A DNA stretch of 64,000 bases, taken from the NCBI GenBank assembly GCA_963695985.1, contig CAVOIC010000004.1, positions 124,001 to 188,000 of the forward strand, given 5' to 3'. The notes below the pieces were generated by a model. The model worked only from the letters and a program-made list of their open reading frames with translations. It was not told the origin of the DNA and searched no databases. The position numbers and the translations under genes were made by a program. Shown here in pieces: positions 42,322 through 50,954 of this stretch; position 1 is the stretch's first letter; each line of letters starts with the position of its first letter. Source of the stretch: DATBVX01 sp963695985. Lineage in GTDB: Bacteria; Pseudomonadota; Gammaproteobacteria; Steroidobacterales; Steroidobacteraceae.

Positions 42322-44409
42322 ATGAAACGCACAGGGATCGGCGCGCTCCTCGCGCTCGCGGGCTTGACGTGCGCGCTCGGGGCGCAGGCGCAGACGATAA
42401 ACGCCGCATCGCGGCTGCAGGAATTTCGCGCGCAGCGCGACGCCGTCAAACAGGGTCCGAATTCCAGGCTCAGTGGCACGCTGGTCCGGCTGCAGACCCA
42501 GGCCGCTCGCGCCAACGCGCAGAAGCGTGGCCTCGCCGTCTCGCGGCCCAGCCGCAATCCGCTGTGGAAAATCGCGGACGGTTACGTCGTGATCGATGCC
42601 GTGGCGCAACCCGGCCAGGCCGAGGTGCTGCGGACCGAGCTCGTGAGCCGCGGCCTGCAAAATAGCTCGGTGTTTGGCAATATGATTTCCGGGCGCCTGC
42701 CGCTGAGCGCGCTGACGGATCTCGCGGCATCGAAATCGCTGCGCTTCGCGCGGCCTTCGGCCTTCGCCACTCACGCCGGCTTGACCACGTCACAAGGCGA
42801 TCGCTCGCTCAACGCGGACCAGGCGCGCGCGCAGTTCCACGTCGATGGCACCGGCATTCGCGTCGGCGCGCTGTCCGACAGCTACAACTGCACGACCGAG
42901 CCTCTCATTCCCGGCCAGATGCACACCACAGCCGCACAGGACATCGCGAGTGGTGACCTTTCGCCGGACGTGATCGTTCTGCAGGACGACCCGGACTGCA
43001 CCGGCGACAACGACGAGGGGCGCGCGATACTTCAGATCGTTCATGACGTCGCGCCCGGGGCTCGCGCGGCATTCCACACGACGAATGGCGGCCAGGCGAC
43101 GCTCGCCAACGGCATCATCCGGCTCGCCACCGAGGCGGGTTCCGACGTCATCGTCGACGATGTGATCTATTTCGCCGAGCCGATGTTCCAGGACGGCATC
43201 GTGGCGCAAGCCGTCGACTACGTGCGCTCCAAGGGCATCGCCTACTTCTCTTCCGCCGGCAACGAAGCACGGCAATCGTACGAATCCCGCTTCCGGCGGT
43301 CGGCAAACTTCGGCGCCTCGGGTGAACGTCACGACTTCGATCCCGGTCCGGGCGTGCACCCGTTGCAGCAGATCACGCTCACACCCGGCGCGATCGAGAT
43401 CCTGAGCTACCAGTGGGATCAGCCCTTCGCCTCCGTGAGCGGTGGGCCCGGAGCCACGAGCGACATCGATGTCATCTATTACGACCTCGACGGCAACCTG
43501 ATTCCGTTCTGTGATGACAATCTTGAGCCGGCGCTCTGCCAGATCCCGGGTATCGATGCCAACACCGGCGCCGACCCGGTCGAAGTCTCTCTGATTTCCA
43601 ATCAGACTGATGCCGACGTGCAGGTCGGTGTGTCACTGGAGCTCTTCAGTGGTCCGGCGCCGCGTCTGACCAAGTATGTCTATACCGACGTCGGCGACGG
43701 CACGATGACGATCGATGATTTCGATACGCAGAGCTCCACGATATATGGGCACTCGAACGCCGCGGGCGCGGTGTCCGTGGGTGCGGCCGGCTGGTACAAC
43801 ACGGCGAAATGGGGTCCGGCGTTGCATCCGGAATGTGTGCCCGCGTGCCTGCAGCTGTTTTCATCCGCAGGCGGTACCCCGATCCTATTCGCCATCGACG
43901 GCAAGCGGCTCAGGCAGCCGACCGTACGCCACAAGCCCGCGGTCGTCGGTCCCGATGGCGGCAATACGACCTTCTTCTTCTCACTTCTGCCGGTGGCCGT
44001 ACCGGGATCGACGGAGCCCGACGAGTTCCCGAATTTCTTCGGCACCTCGGCGTCAGCCCCGCACGTGGCCTCGGTTGCCGCTCTCATCCTGGACCAACGT
44101 AACGATGGCATCGCGGCCGGGAACAACTGGAAAGTCTGCGTGCCGGGCAAGCGCGGCAAAGACCAGACACTGGTGCTGTCGCCCGCCGCTGCAGCACTGC
44201 GGATTGCCAATGGCGCGAAGTTTCGCGACTGCGACGCGATCACGCCGCAGAAGATCAGGCACGCGCTCAGTGATACGGCCGAGGACATGAAGCTCGCGGC
44301 CGGCATCGTCACTGCGCCATTCCAGGTCGGAAGCAAGGGCTTCGACTTCGACACCGGTTTCGGCTTCGTCAATGCCGTGAAGGCGATCAGGGCGGCGAAG
44401 CAGCACTAG
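42322..44409 (+). CDS. Secreted S8-like serine peptidase with unusual triad
   Basis: The product is 695 residues with a signal peptide (LLALAGLTCALGAQAQ) and AGGGGA upstream of ATG 42322. The subtilase-like core has GALSDSYN (Asp186) and GTSASAPHVASVAALI (Ser576). The canonical HGTxVAG is absent: the matching place reads DNDEGRAILQIVHDVAPGAR (Glu232), as in an S8 subgroup where an acidic residue replaces His. An insert of about 200 residues with beta-rich sequence separates the oxyanion region (YFSSAGNEA) from Ser576. It is secreted, probably degrading external protein ahead of the downstream dipeptidase. Confidence 0.87.
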   Translation: MKRTGIGALLALAGLTCALGAQAQTINAASRLQEFRAQRDAVKQGPNSRLSGTLVRLQTQAARANAQKRGLAVSRPSRNPLWKIADGYVVIDAVAQPGQAEVLRTELVSRGLQNSSVFGNMISGRLPLSALTDLAASKSLRFARPSAFATHAGLTTSQGDRSLNADQARAQFHVDGTGIRVGALSDSYNCTTEPLIPGQMHTTAAQDIASGDLSPDVIVLQDDPDCTGDNDEGRAILQIVHDVAPGARAAFHTTNGGQATLANGIIRLATEAGSDVIVDDVIYFAEPMFQDGIVAQAVDYVRSKGIAYFSSAGNEARQSYESRFRRSANFGASGERHDFDPGPGVHPLQQITLTPGAIEILSYQWDQPFASVSGGPGATSDIDVIYYDLDGNLIPFCDDNLEPALCQIPGIDANTGADPVEVSLISNQTDADVQVGVSLELFSGPAPRLTKYVYTDVGDGTMTIDDFDTQSSTIYGHSNAAGAVSVGAAGWYNTAKWGPALHPECVPACLQLFSSAGGTPILFAIDGKRLRQPTVRHKPAVVGPDGGNTTFFFSLLPVAVPGSTEPDEFPNFFGTSASAPHVASVAALILDQRNDGIAAGNNWKVCVPGKRGKDQTLVLSPAAAALRIANGAKFRDCDAITPQKIRHALSDTAEDMKLAAGIVTAPFQVGSKGFDFDTGFGFVNAVKAIRAAKQH

Positions 44410-44460
44410 GCTTGCTGGTGTACCGTAGGGCCCCTTGACCTGTCGGGTCCGGGGGTTCTC

Positions 44461-45705
44461 ATGCGAACTACGTTGCTTTGCGCGCTGGCGGCGGCGCTCG
44501 GACTGTTCTCACTGCCAAGCGTCGGCGCCGACGACCCGCAACTCGTGCACGCGCGCGAGCTGCTCAAGCACGCGATCCTGATCGACGGGCACAACGATCT
44601 CCCCTGGGCTGTGCGCAGTTACGCGGCGGCACCTGGCGACATCGTCGCCTACGACCTGCGCGTGCAAGCTCCGGGGCAAACGGACCTTCCGCGGTTGAAG
44701 CAGGGCGGCGTCGGCGCGCAGTTCTGGTCGGTGTACATCCCGGGCGAAGGGCCCGGCAATTTTGCGCGCACGCAACTCGAGCAGATCGACCTGGCGCGCC
44801 GGATCATCGAGCGCTATCCGGAGACTTTGCGCTTGGCCCGCTCGGTCCAGGAGATTCGTGCGGCTCATGCCGCCGGGCGGATCGCTTCGCTTCTCGGGAT
44901 GGAGGGCGGCCAGGGCATCGAGAACTCACTCGGGGCCTTGCGCGCCTACTACGACCTCGGCGTGCGCTACATGACCCTTACTCACAACACGCACACGGAC
45001 TGGGCGGACTCGGCAGCGGAGAGTCCGCCGCGCCATCACGGCCTGACCCCATTCGGCGAGGACGTGGTGCACGAGATGAATCGCCTGGGGATGCTGGTCG
45101 ATCTTTCGCATACTTCGGTCGAGACGATGCAGGACGCACTGCGCGTATCGCGGGCGCCCGTGATCTTCTCGCACGCCGCCGCGAAAGCACTGTGCGACGT
45201 GCCGCGCAATGTGCCCGATGATGTGCTGCGCGAGCTGGCGCGCAACGGCGGTGTGATGATGGTGACATTCGTCTCCGGTTTCATCGACCCCGAGGTGGCG
45301 CGTGTCACCGGGCCGGCGATCGCGGAATTCAACCGGCGCGCACGCACCACCACGACCGAAGCGGAACGAACGGCGCTCTACAAGGAAGTCATTCTCAGCC
45401 TCAAGCTGCCTGTCACCACGGTGTCGCGCGTGGCGGATCACGTCGAGCACGTGCGTGATGTTGCCGGCATCGAGCATGTCGGTCTGGGTGGCGATTTTGA
45501 CGGCAGCAGCTTCCTGATCGAGGGCCTCACCGACGTGTCGATGTATCCGAACTTGTTCGCCGAGCTCGTGCGGCGCGGCTGGTCGGACCACGATCTCGAG
45601 TTACTGGCGGGTGAGAACCTGCTGCGTGCATTTACCCAGGCCGAACGGATCGCGGCACAACTGCAGGCGAGCACGCCAGCCGCGACGGCACAGTTCAGAC
45701 CGTGA
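44461..45705 (+). CDS. Membrane dipeptidase (peptidase M19)
   Basis: The product is 414 residues with a signal peptide (LLCALAAALGLFSLPSVGA). Zinc-binding residues of M19 are seen: H44 and D46 in DGHNDLP, the bridging Glu in LLGMEGGQGIEN, and His in LVDLSHTS and VIFSHAAAKAL, then GLGGDFDGS. It hydrolyses dipeptides in the periplasm. It follows the S8 protease by 51 bases, and its stop overlaps the EamA start (GTGA), so the three may act together in peptide use. Confidence 0.95.
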   Translation: MRTTLLCALAAALGLFSLPSVGADDPQLVHARELLKHAILIDGHNDLPWAVRSYAAAPGDIVAYDLRVQAPGQTDLPRLKQGGVGAQFWSVYIPGEGPGNFARTQLEQIDLARRIIERYPETLRLARSVQEIRAAHAAGRIASLLGMEGGQGIENSLGALRAYYDLGVRYMTLTHNTHTDWADSAAESPPRHHGLTPFGEDVVHEMNRLGMLVDLSHTSVETMQDALRVSRAPVIFSHAAAKALCDVPRNVPDDVLRELARNGGVMMVTFVSGFIDPEVARVTGPAIAEFNRRARTTTTEAERTALYKEVILSLKLPVTTVSRVADHVEHVRDVAGIEHVGLGGDFDGSSFLIEGLTDVSMYPNLFAELVRRGWSDHDLELLAGENLLRAFTQAERIAAQLQASTPAATAQFRP

Positions 45706-46565
45706 CGAGCCCGCCCGCGGCGAGCACCTTCCTGCTGACCGCAGTGGCGATGGTCGCGTTCGCCGCTAATTCGCTGCTGTGTCGGATGGCGCTTGGTGCG
45801 CGGTTGATCGATGCGGCGAGTTTCACGACGATCAGGATCGTGTGCGGTGCGTTGTTCCTGTCGCTGCTGGTGCTTGTGAGGCATGGGCGGGCCACGCGCA
45901 TGCCGCTCGATGCCATCGCTGCCGCTGCGCTCTTTGGCTACGCGATCGCTTTTTCCCTGGCCTACCTCGAGCTGTCGGCAGGCACCGGTGCGCTGATTCT
46001 GTTCGGCGCCGTACAGGTCACGATGATCCTTGCTGGATTGGTCCGAGGTGAGCGCCTTTCGGCACTGGGCTGGGTGGGGCTGTTGGCCGCCTGCCTGGGA
46101 CTGCTGATGTTGCTTTTGCCCGGCCTATCGGCGCCGCCGATTCGCAGCGCCCTGCTGATGGCCGGGGCCGGAATCGCCTGGGGGATCTACTCGCTGCGGG
46201 GGCGCGGCGGTATGGATCCCCTGCAGTCGACCGCGAGCAATTTCGCGTGGGCCGTACCGCTTGCGCTGCTCTCATTGCTCCTGCTGCGTCAGCCATGGCC
46301 GGCCACGACGCGCGGCATCGTGCTGGCGGCCGCATCGGGCGCCATCGCCTCAGGCCTTGGTTACGTTATGTGGTACGCAGCACTGCGCCGACTGCAGGCA
46401 ATTCCCGCCGCGACCGTCCAGCTCTCCGTTCCTGTGATTGCAGCGCTGGGTGGCGTCCTGCTCCTCAGTGAGCACCTTACGCCGCGACTGGGCGTGTGCG
46501 CAGTCATCGTGCTCGGCGGTATCGCGACCGTTCTGAGAAGTCGCTGGGCAGCCCTGCAGCGCTAG
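45702..46565 (+). CDS. EamA/DMT-family transporter
   Basis: The product is 287 residues, GTG start overlapping the M19 stop, with ten hydrophobic segments in two EamA halves (ALILFGAVQVTMILAGLVRG at the end of the first, AATVQLSVPVIAALGGVLLL in the second). DMT proteins of this class export or import small metabolites, often amino acids. Coupling to a dipeptidase suggests an amino-acid substrate (inference). Confidence 0.9.
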   Translation: MTSPPAASTFLLTAVAMVAFAANSLLCRMALGARLIDAASFTTIRIVCGALFLSLLVLVRHGRATRMPLDAIAAAALFGYAIAFSLAYLELSAGTGALILFGAVQVTMILAGLVRGERLSALGWVGLLAACLGLLMLLLPGLSAPPIRSALLMAGAGIAWGIYSLRGRGGMDPLQSTASNFAWAVPLALLSLLLLRQPWPATTRGIVLAAASGAIASGLGYVMWYAALRRLQAIPAATVQLSVPVIAALGGVLLLSEHLTPRLGVCAVIVLGGIATVLRSRWAALQR

Positions 46566-46567
46566 CC

Positions 46568-46587
46568 CTGTCGCCAGCTGGCGACAG
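46568..46587. repeat. Perfect 20-bp palindrome
   Basis: CTGTCGCCAGCTGGCGACAG begins 3 bases after the EamA stop. It has no loop and no T-tract. The hairpin at 16717-16736 shares the outer CTGTCGCC and GGCGAC. It may be a REP-like repeat or a protein-binding site. Confidence 0.7.
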
Positions 46588-46731
46588 ATCGGGCGCCGCT
46601 CGAGCTCGCTCTACGATCCCCCGGGCCCGAGCCAGTGAAACTGCCAACCGCGTAGTATTCCCTCCCGGACCCACTGGCTAGAGTCCCGCGGCACGTCCTG
46701 AGATTGAGTCAAACCGTGAGGGCAAGCCGTA

Positions 46732-47499
46732 ATGGGGCTGTCGGAAACGATACTGGCCGCGATGATCGGTGCAGCCGCGACCATCATGGGCGCGACCTTT
46801 CAGCTGCTCATGGCCATTCGCGGACGTGGCAAGTCCGAATCCCGCCCCAAGCGCAGCGCTACGCGATCGATGGTCAACCTAGCCGTGATCGTGCTGGCTT
46901 CTGCGGTCGGCGGATTTGCCTATTCCGAGCTGCGTGCGGAACGCGTGCGGGAAGACACCCGCCAGCTGCGCGAGGAGCTCTCCTCACAGCTCAAGGAACT
47001 CGCCACGTCCACCGAGCGGCTCGAGCACCTGAGGAGCGAGCCACCCGTCGCATCGGTGACTACGGTCGCGCAGCCTGCAACATCCCCGGCTCCGGCTCCG
47101 GCGATCGCCGAAGCCATCCTGCGGCTGCATCCCTGCCGCGCCGAGCCCGTCAGTGTCGGCGTCGATTCACCCGCCGCCTGCGACGAAGCCACCGCGGAGC
47201 GCGTCGCGCTGTGCACAGCCGTGCCGGTGCCGGCGAAGGTTGCGGGAGTCGAGCTCTTTGCCAAGGCGGACGATGACCTGCAGCCGTGGGAACAAAGCAA
47301 GGTCGCGTTCAATCAGGACGCGGACGGGGCCCGGTTTGCCGATGCGCCGTATGATCAGATGCAGGGCAGCGATCACCGCTCGGTCTGCGTCAACCTGGCC
47401 CATTGGAGCAGTGCTCACGGCCATGTCGCCCGGCTCGTGGTGCATTTCACGACCAGCACTGCACCCGGAGTGCAAACTGCCGTAGCGCGCTCACAGTAG
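46732..47499 (+). CDS. Hypothetical membrane-anchored protein
   Basis: The product is 255 residues. Two membrane helices (IGAAATIMGATFQLLMAI, about 11-30, and VNLAVIVLASAVGGFAYSEL, about 48-67) precede a coiled coil (VREDTRQLREELSSQLKELA, about 72-100), a Pro/Ala linker and a C-terminal domain with four Cys (HPCRAEP, SPAACDEA, VALCTAVP, SVCVNLAH) that may form disulfides. GAGGG lies before ATG 46732. No family was recognised. Confidence 0.72.
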   Translation: MGLSETILAAMIGAAATIMGATFQLLMAIRGRGKSESRPKRSATRSMVNLAVIVLASAVGGFAYSELRAERVREDTRQLREELSSQLKELATSTERLEHLRSEPPVASVTTVAQPATSPAPAPAIAEAILRLHPCRAEPVSVGVDSPAACDEATAERVALCTAVPVPAKVAGVELFAKADDDLQPWEQSKVAFNQDADGARFADAPYDQMQGSDHRSVCVNLAHWSSAHGHVARLVVHFTTSTAPGVQTAVARSQ

Positions 47500-47554
47500 C
47501 TCGCGCGCCCGCGTAGAATCCGCGACTTCATCACTCGCGGAGGTCGCGTTAACC

Positions 47555-48409
47555 ATGGGCGAGCTGCGACTGCTTTCCGAGCACCTCTGTTTTGGCGGCA
47601 GCGAGCGCTTCTATGCGCATGCCTCGGCCGAGTGCCGTACGGAAATGCGCTTTGCCGTGTACCTGCCGCCGCAGTCGAAGTCGGGCCCCGTGCCGGTGCT
47701 CTATTACCTTGCCGGGCTCACCTGTACCGAGGAAACCTTCATGATCAAGGCCGGCGCGCAGCGCCTCGCCTCGCAGCTCGGCCTCATGCTGGTGGCGCCG
47801 GACACCAGCCCGCGTACGCCACGCATACCCGGTGACGATGCCAGCTGGGACTTCGGGCTCGCAGCCGGTTTCTACGTCGATGCCACCCAGCCGCCGTGGT
47901 CGCAGCATTACCGGATGTACAGCTACGTCACGCGAGAGTTGCCGGCGATCATCGGGAGCGAGTTTCCGGCGCGCAGCGATGCCCAGGGCATCTTCGGCCA
48001 CTCGATGGGTGGCCACGGCGCGCTCGTGTGCGCGTTACGCAATCCGCAGCAGTATCGCTCGGTGTCGGCATTCGCGCCGATCGCGGCGCCGATTCGCTGC
48101 CCATGGGGGCAGAAGGCGTTCCGTGGCTATCTCGGCGAGGAGCAGAAGACGTGGCAGGCGTACGACGCCAGCGTGCTCGCTGCGCGACAGCGGCTTGCGC
48201 ACCCGATCCTCATCGATCAGGGCACAGCGGACAAATTCCTCGCCGAGCAGCTTTACCCGCAGGTGTTCGCGGAAGCCTGCCGCACGTCAGGCACCGCGCT
48301 GACGCTGCGAATGCAGGATGGCTACGACCACGGCTATTACTTCATCTCTACGTTCATCGAAGACCATCTGCGCCATCACGCGGCGCAGCTCGGCACCCCG
48401 GCGCGCTGA
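47555..48409 (+). CDS. fghA: S-formylglutathione hydrolase
   Basis: The product is 284 residues of the esterase D type, hydrolysing S-formylglutathione to formate and glutathione in formaldehyde detoxification. The triad is visible: S150 in GHSMGGHG, D226 in DQGTADKFL and H259 in DGYDHGYYFI. YYLAGLTCTEETFMIKAGAQ near residue 50 is characteristic. GGAGG lies upstream of the ATG. The usual partner, a glutathione-dependent formaldehyde dehydrogenase, is not adjacent; the Zn-dehydrogenase at 49841 is of another subgroup. Confidence 0.96.
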   Translation: MGELRLLSEHLCFGGSERFYAHASAECRTEMRFAVYLPPQSKSGPVPVLYYLAGLTCTEETFMIKAGAQRLASQLGLMLVAPDTSPRTPRIPGDDASWDFGLAAGFYVDATQPPWSQHYRMYSYVTRELPAIIGSEFPARSDAQGIFGHSMGGHGALVCALRNPQQYRSVSAFAPIAAPIRCPWGQKAFRGYLGEEQKTWQAYDASVLAARQRLAHPILIDQGTADKFLAEQLYPQVFAEACRTSGTALTLRMQDGYDHGYYFISTFIEDHLRHHAAQLGTPAR

Positions 48410-48482
48410 TCGCCCTATCCTCGGAGCGCGTCTACCGCGATAATTCTGATCGCGCCCATCACTATTCCAAGAGAGCGCCACT

Positions 48483-49835
48483 GTGCCGATCCGGGTCCCG
48501 CAGTTGATGTTGGCATGCCTCGTGGCAGCTGCCTGCACCAGTTGCTCGGGTTTCTGGTCCAGGATAACCGGCGAAACGGCGCGCGCCGAGAAAGTGAAGG
48601 CACAAGAGGCCGAGCTGCAGCAACAAGTCATGCGCTTCTCGGACCAGGTCTTGGAGCGCGTCGGGGGCGCCCTCACAGGCCTCCAGAGTGCTCCCGGGAC
48701 GACAGCCGAAACGCGCCTCGAGGTGCAACGATGGAAGGTGAAGCAGGCGAGTGCTGCTGTGCAGATCGCCTCGTCGCAGAATGCTGTCGTAGATGCCGTT
48801 GACATGGTGGTGCTGGTCACGCTCAGCCGTGGGGTCATTGAAGACACCTGGATACCGAAGTACGGCGAGGCCGCCCGTCCTGTCGTGGAGGCCTACCAGA
48901 CCCAGGAGCCGATTGCCTGGAGACTCCTCGATGGAGTCGCCACGCCGGAGCAACAAACAGAATTGCGCGATGCCCTGGTACGGTGGCGTGCCGCGAATCC
49001 GAATGTGGAGAGCGCCGCGTTTGTGCGGCTTGCCGACATCGAGCGCCGAAGCAAGCACACGACCGACTCCTCGGGCCAGACCAGCGGGCTGTTCGGGCTG
49101 CTGGGACTCGATCCGCTGGCAGGACTCGATCCGGCTGTGCGCGAAGTGGAACAGAGCCGCCTGCTGGCCGAGAGGACGGTCTACTACGCCCAGCGCATGC
49201 CGGGATTGATCAGCAGTCAGGCTGAGCTCCTGGCCTATCAGTTCGCGGTCGCGCCGGAGACGCGTGATCTGCTGAGCGCCACGACGCGCGTGAGCGAGGC
49301 GTCGCGGAGCATCGCGAACACGACCTCCGCGTTGCCCGAATGGGCGAGCCGAGAGCGCGAGGCGGCGATCGATCAGTTCACGCAGGCACTGCAATCGCAG
49401 CAGGAAACGATGCGCGCTCTGCTCATGGAGCTGCGCCAGGCGCTGGAGGCGGGGACTCAGACCTCCGAGTCGCTCAATACGACTGTGCGCGCAATCGATG
49501 AGCTGATGGATCGCTTCAAGCCCAAAGGCGCTGCACCAGGAGTGGCGAAGAAACCTTTCGACATTGACGACTACACGCGTGCGGCCGCGGAGTTCGCCAC
49601 CACCGCGCGCCAGCTCCAGGAGCTGGTTGCGACGCTGGACCAGAACGTCCCCGGTGTGACGGCAGCCGCGCAGAGAGTGACAGAGGGCGGGCGTGACCTG
49701 GTGGACTACGCCTTTCGGCGAGCCCTCGCCCTGATTGCGGTTATGATCGTGGGCGTGTTCGGCGCCGTTCTCGCCTATCGCCTGCTGGTCACGCGGCTCA
49801 CGCGCCGGGCTGCGGAGCGGCACATTTCAGGGTGA
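48483..49835 (+). CDS. Hypothetical coiled-coil protein with lipoprotein-like start and C-terminal helix
   Basis: The product is 450 residues, GTG start. The N-terminus (LMLACLVAAACTSC) looks like a lipoprotein signal. The body is almost wholly helical with coiled-coil stretches (ARAEKVKAQEAELQQQVMRF, and about 270-420), and a membrane helix lies near the C-terminus (ALALIIAVMIVGVF-like, about 415-437) followed by a basic tail. The layout recalls a sensory or scaffolding protein without cytoplasmic output. No family was recognised. The last bases overlap the region before the dehydrogenase start. Confidence 0.68.
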   Translation: MPIRVPQLMLACLVAAACTSCSGFWSRITGETARAEKVKAQEAELQQQVMRFSDQVLERVGGALTGLQSAPGTTAETRLEVQRWKVKQASAAVQIASSQNAVVDAVDMVVLVTLSRGVIEDTWIPKYGEAARPVVEAYQTQEPIAWRLLDGVATPEQQTELRDALVRWRAANPNVESAAFVRLADIERRSKHTTDSSGQTSGLFGLLGLDPLAGLDPAVREVEQSRLLAERTVYYAQRMPGLISSQAELLAYQFAVAPETRDLLSATTRVSEASRSIANTTSALPEWASREREAAIDQFTQALQSQQETMRALLMELRQALEAGTQTSESLNTTVRAIDELMDRFKPKGAAPGVAKKPFDIDDYTRAAAEFATTARQLQELVATLDQNVPGVTAAAQRVTEGGRDLVDYAFRRALALIAVMIVGVFGAVLAYRLLVTRLTRRAAERHISG

Positions 49836-49840
49836 CTGCC

Positions 49841-50893
49841 ATGCGCGCAGCGATGTTCTACGGTCGGGAGGATCTGCGGCTCGAGGACGTGCCCGAGCCC
49901 ACTGCGGCTGCCGGCGAAGTGAAGCTGCGCGTGCAGTTCAACGGCATCTGCGGCAGCGACCTGCACGAGTATTACGACGGTCCGATCACCACGCGCGTCA
50001 CTCCTCATCCGCTCACCGGCGTGCGCAACCCGGTGATCATGGGGCACGAGCTGAGCGGATTCGTTGTTGGCGTAGGTGATGGCGTCGAGGACCTCAAGAT
50101 CGGGGACCTGGTCGCAGTCGAGCCCGTCGAGACCTGCGGGCAGTGCCTGTTCTGCAAGTCGGGACAGTACAACCATTGCGGTTTGCTGGCTTTCCACGGG
50201 TACAACCGTAAGGGCGGGGGCCTGTCCCAGTTCACCGTCGTGCGCCGCTCCATGGCACATAAGCTCCCGCGCGGTATCACGCCTGCGCAGGGCGCGCTGA
50301 TCGAGCCCATGGCGATCGCCTGGGCCACGGTCAATCGCGGGCGCATAGAATCCGGCCAGACTGTTGCGGTTCACGGCGCAGGCCCGATCGGCATCGGCGT
50401 GTTGCTGACGCTGCATCGACGCGGTGCGCGCGTCATCATGGTTGATCCGTCGCCAGCCCGGCGCGCTGTGGTCTCGGCGCTGGGCGCCGAACACGTCCTC
50501 GATCCGCGCACGAACGATGTCGTGGCCGCGATTCGCGATCTGACCGGAGGACGGGGCGCGCACGCATCGATCGATGCCGCGGGTGTGCCAGCGGCGTTTC
50601 GCGCGGCATTACTCGGCACCGCCGTGGACGGTAACGTCGTCGTGGTCGCGATCCACACGCAACCGCTGCAGATTCAGCCGATGGACATCCTGATGTCGGA
50701 GACGCGCCTCACCGGAGTTGCTCTGTCTTGCGGTGCCTTTCCCAGCGTCATTGCCGAAATGGCGGCGGGGGCGTATCCGGCTGAAGGTTGGGTTGAAACG
50801 ATCCCGTTTGAGCGGCTCGTCAGCGATGGCTTCGAGCGCCTGCACCGGCAGGACGGCGTCAAGCTGCTGGTCGACGTTGCCGGCATCACCTGA
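49841..50893 (+). CDS. Zinc-dependent medium-chain alcohol dehydrogenase (butanediol-dehydrogenase-like)
   Basis: The product is 350 residues. Catalytic zinc ligands appear in GICGSDLHEY and MGHELSG; structural zinc cysteines in ETCGQCLFCKSGQYNHC; the NAD fold in VHGAGPIGIGVLL. It groups with (R,R)-butanediol/sorbitol dehydrogenase-type MDR enzymes by FKYxGIC-like and CGxCxFC patterns. ATG 49841 has AGGG upstream and is preferred over GTG 49832, which overlaps the previous stop. The true substrate cannot be read from the sequence. Confidence 0.92.
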   Translation: MRAAMFYGREDLRLEDVPEPTAAAGEVKLRVQFNGICGSDLHEYYDGPITTRVTPHPLTGVRNPVIMGHELSGFVVGVGDGVEDLKIGDLVAVEPVETCGQCLFCKSGQYNHCGLLAFHGYNRKGGGLSQFTVVRRSMAHKLPRGITPAQGALIEPMAIAWATVNRGRIESGQTVAVHGAGPIGIGVLLTLHRRGARVIMVDPSPARRAVVSALGAEHVLDPRTNDVVAAIRDLTGGRGAHASIDAAGVPAAFRAALLGTAVDGNVVVVAIHTQPLQIQPMDILMSETRLTGVALSCGAFPSVIAEMAAGAYPAEGWVETIPFERLVSDGFERLHRQDGVKLLVDVAGIT

Positions 50894-50954
50894 CAGGGTC
50901 CACCGCACCGCCGTCTGCGGCCCCGCAAGCCCGCGCGATGATCGCGGCAGCAGT

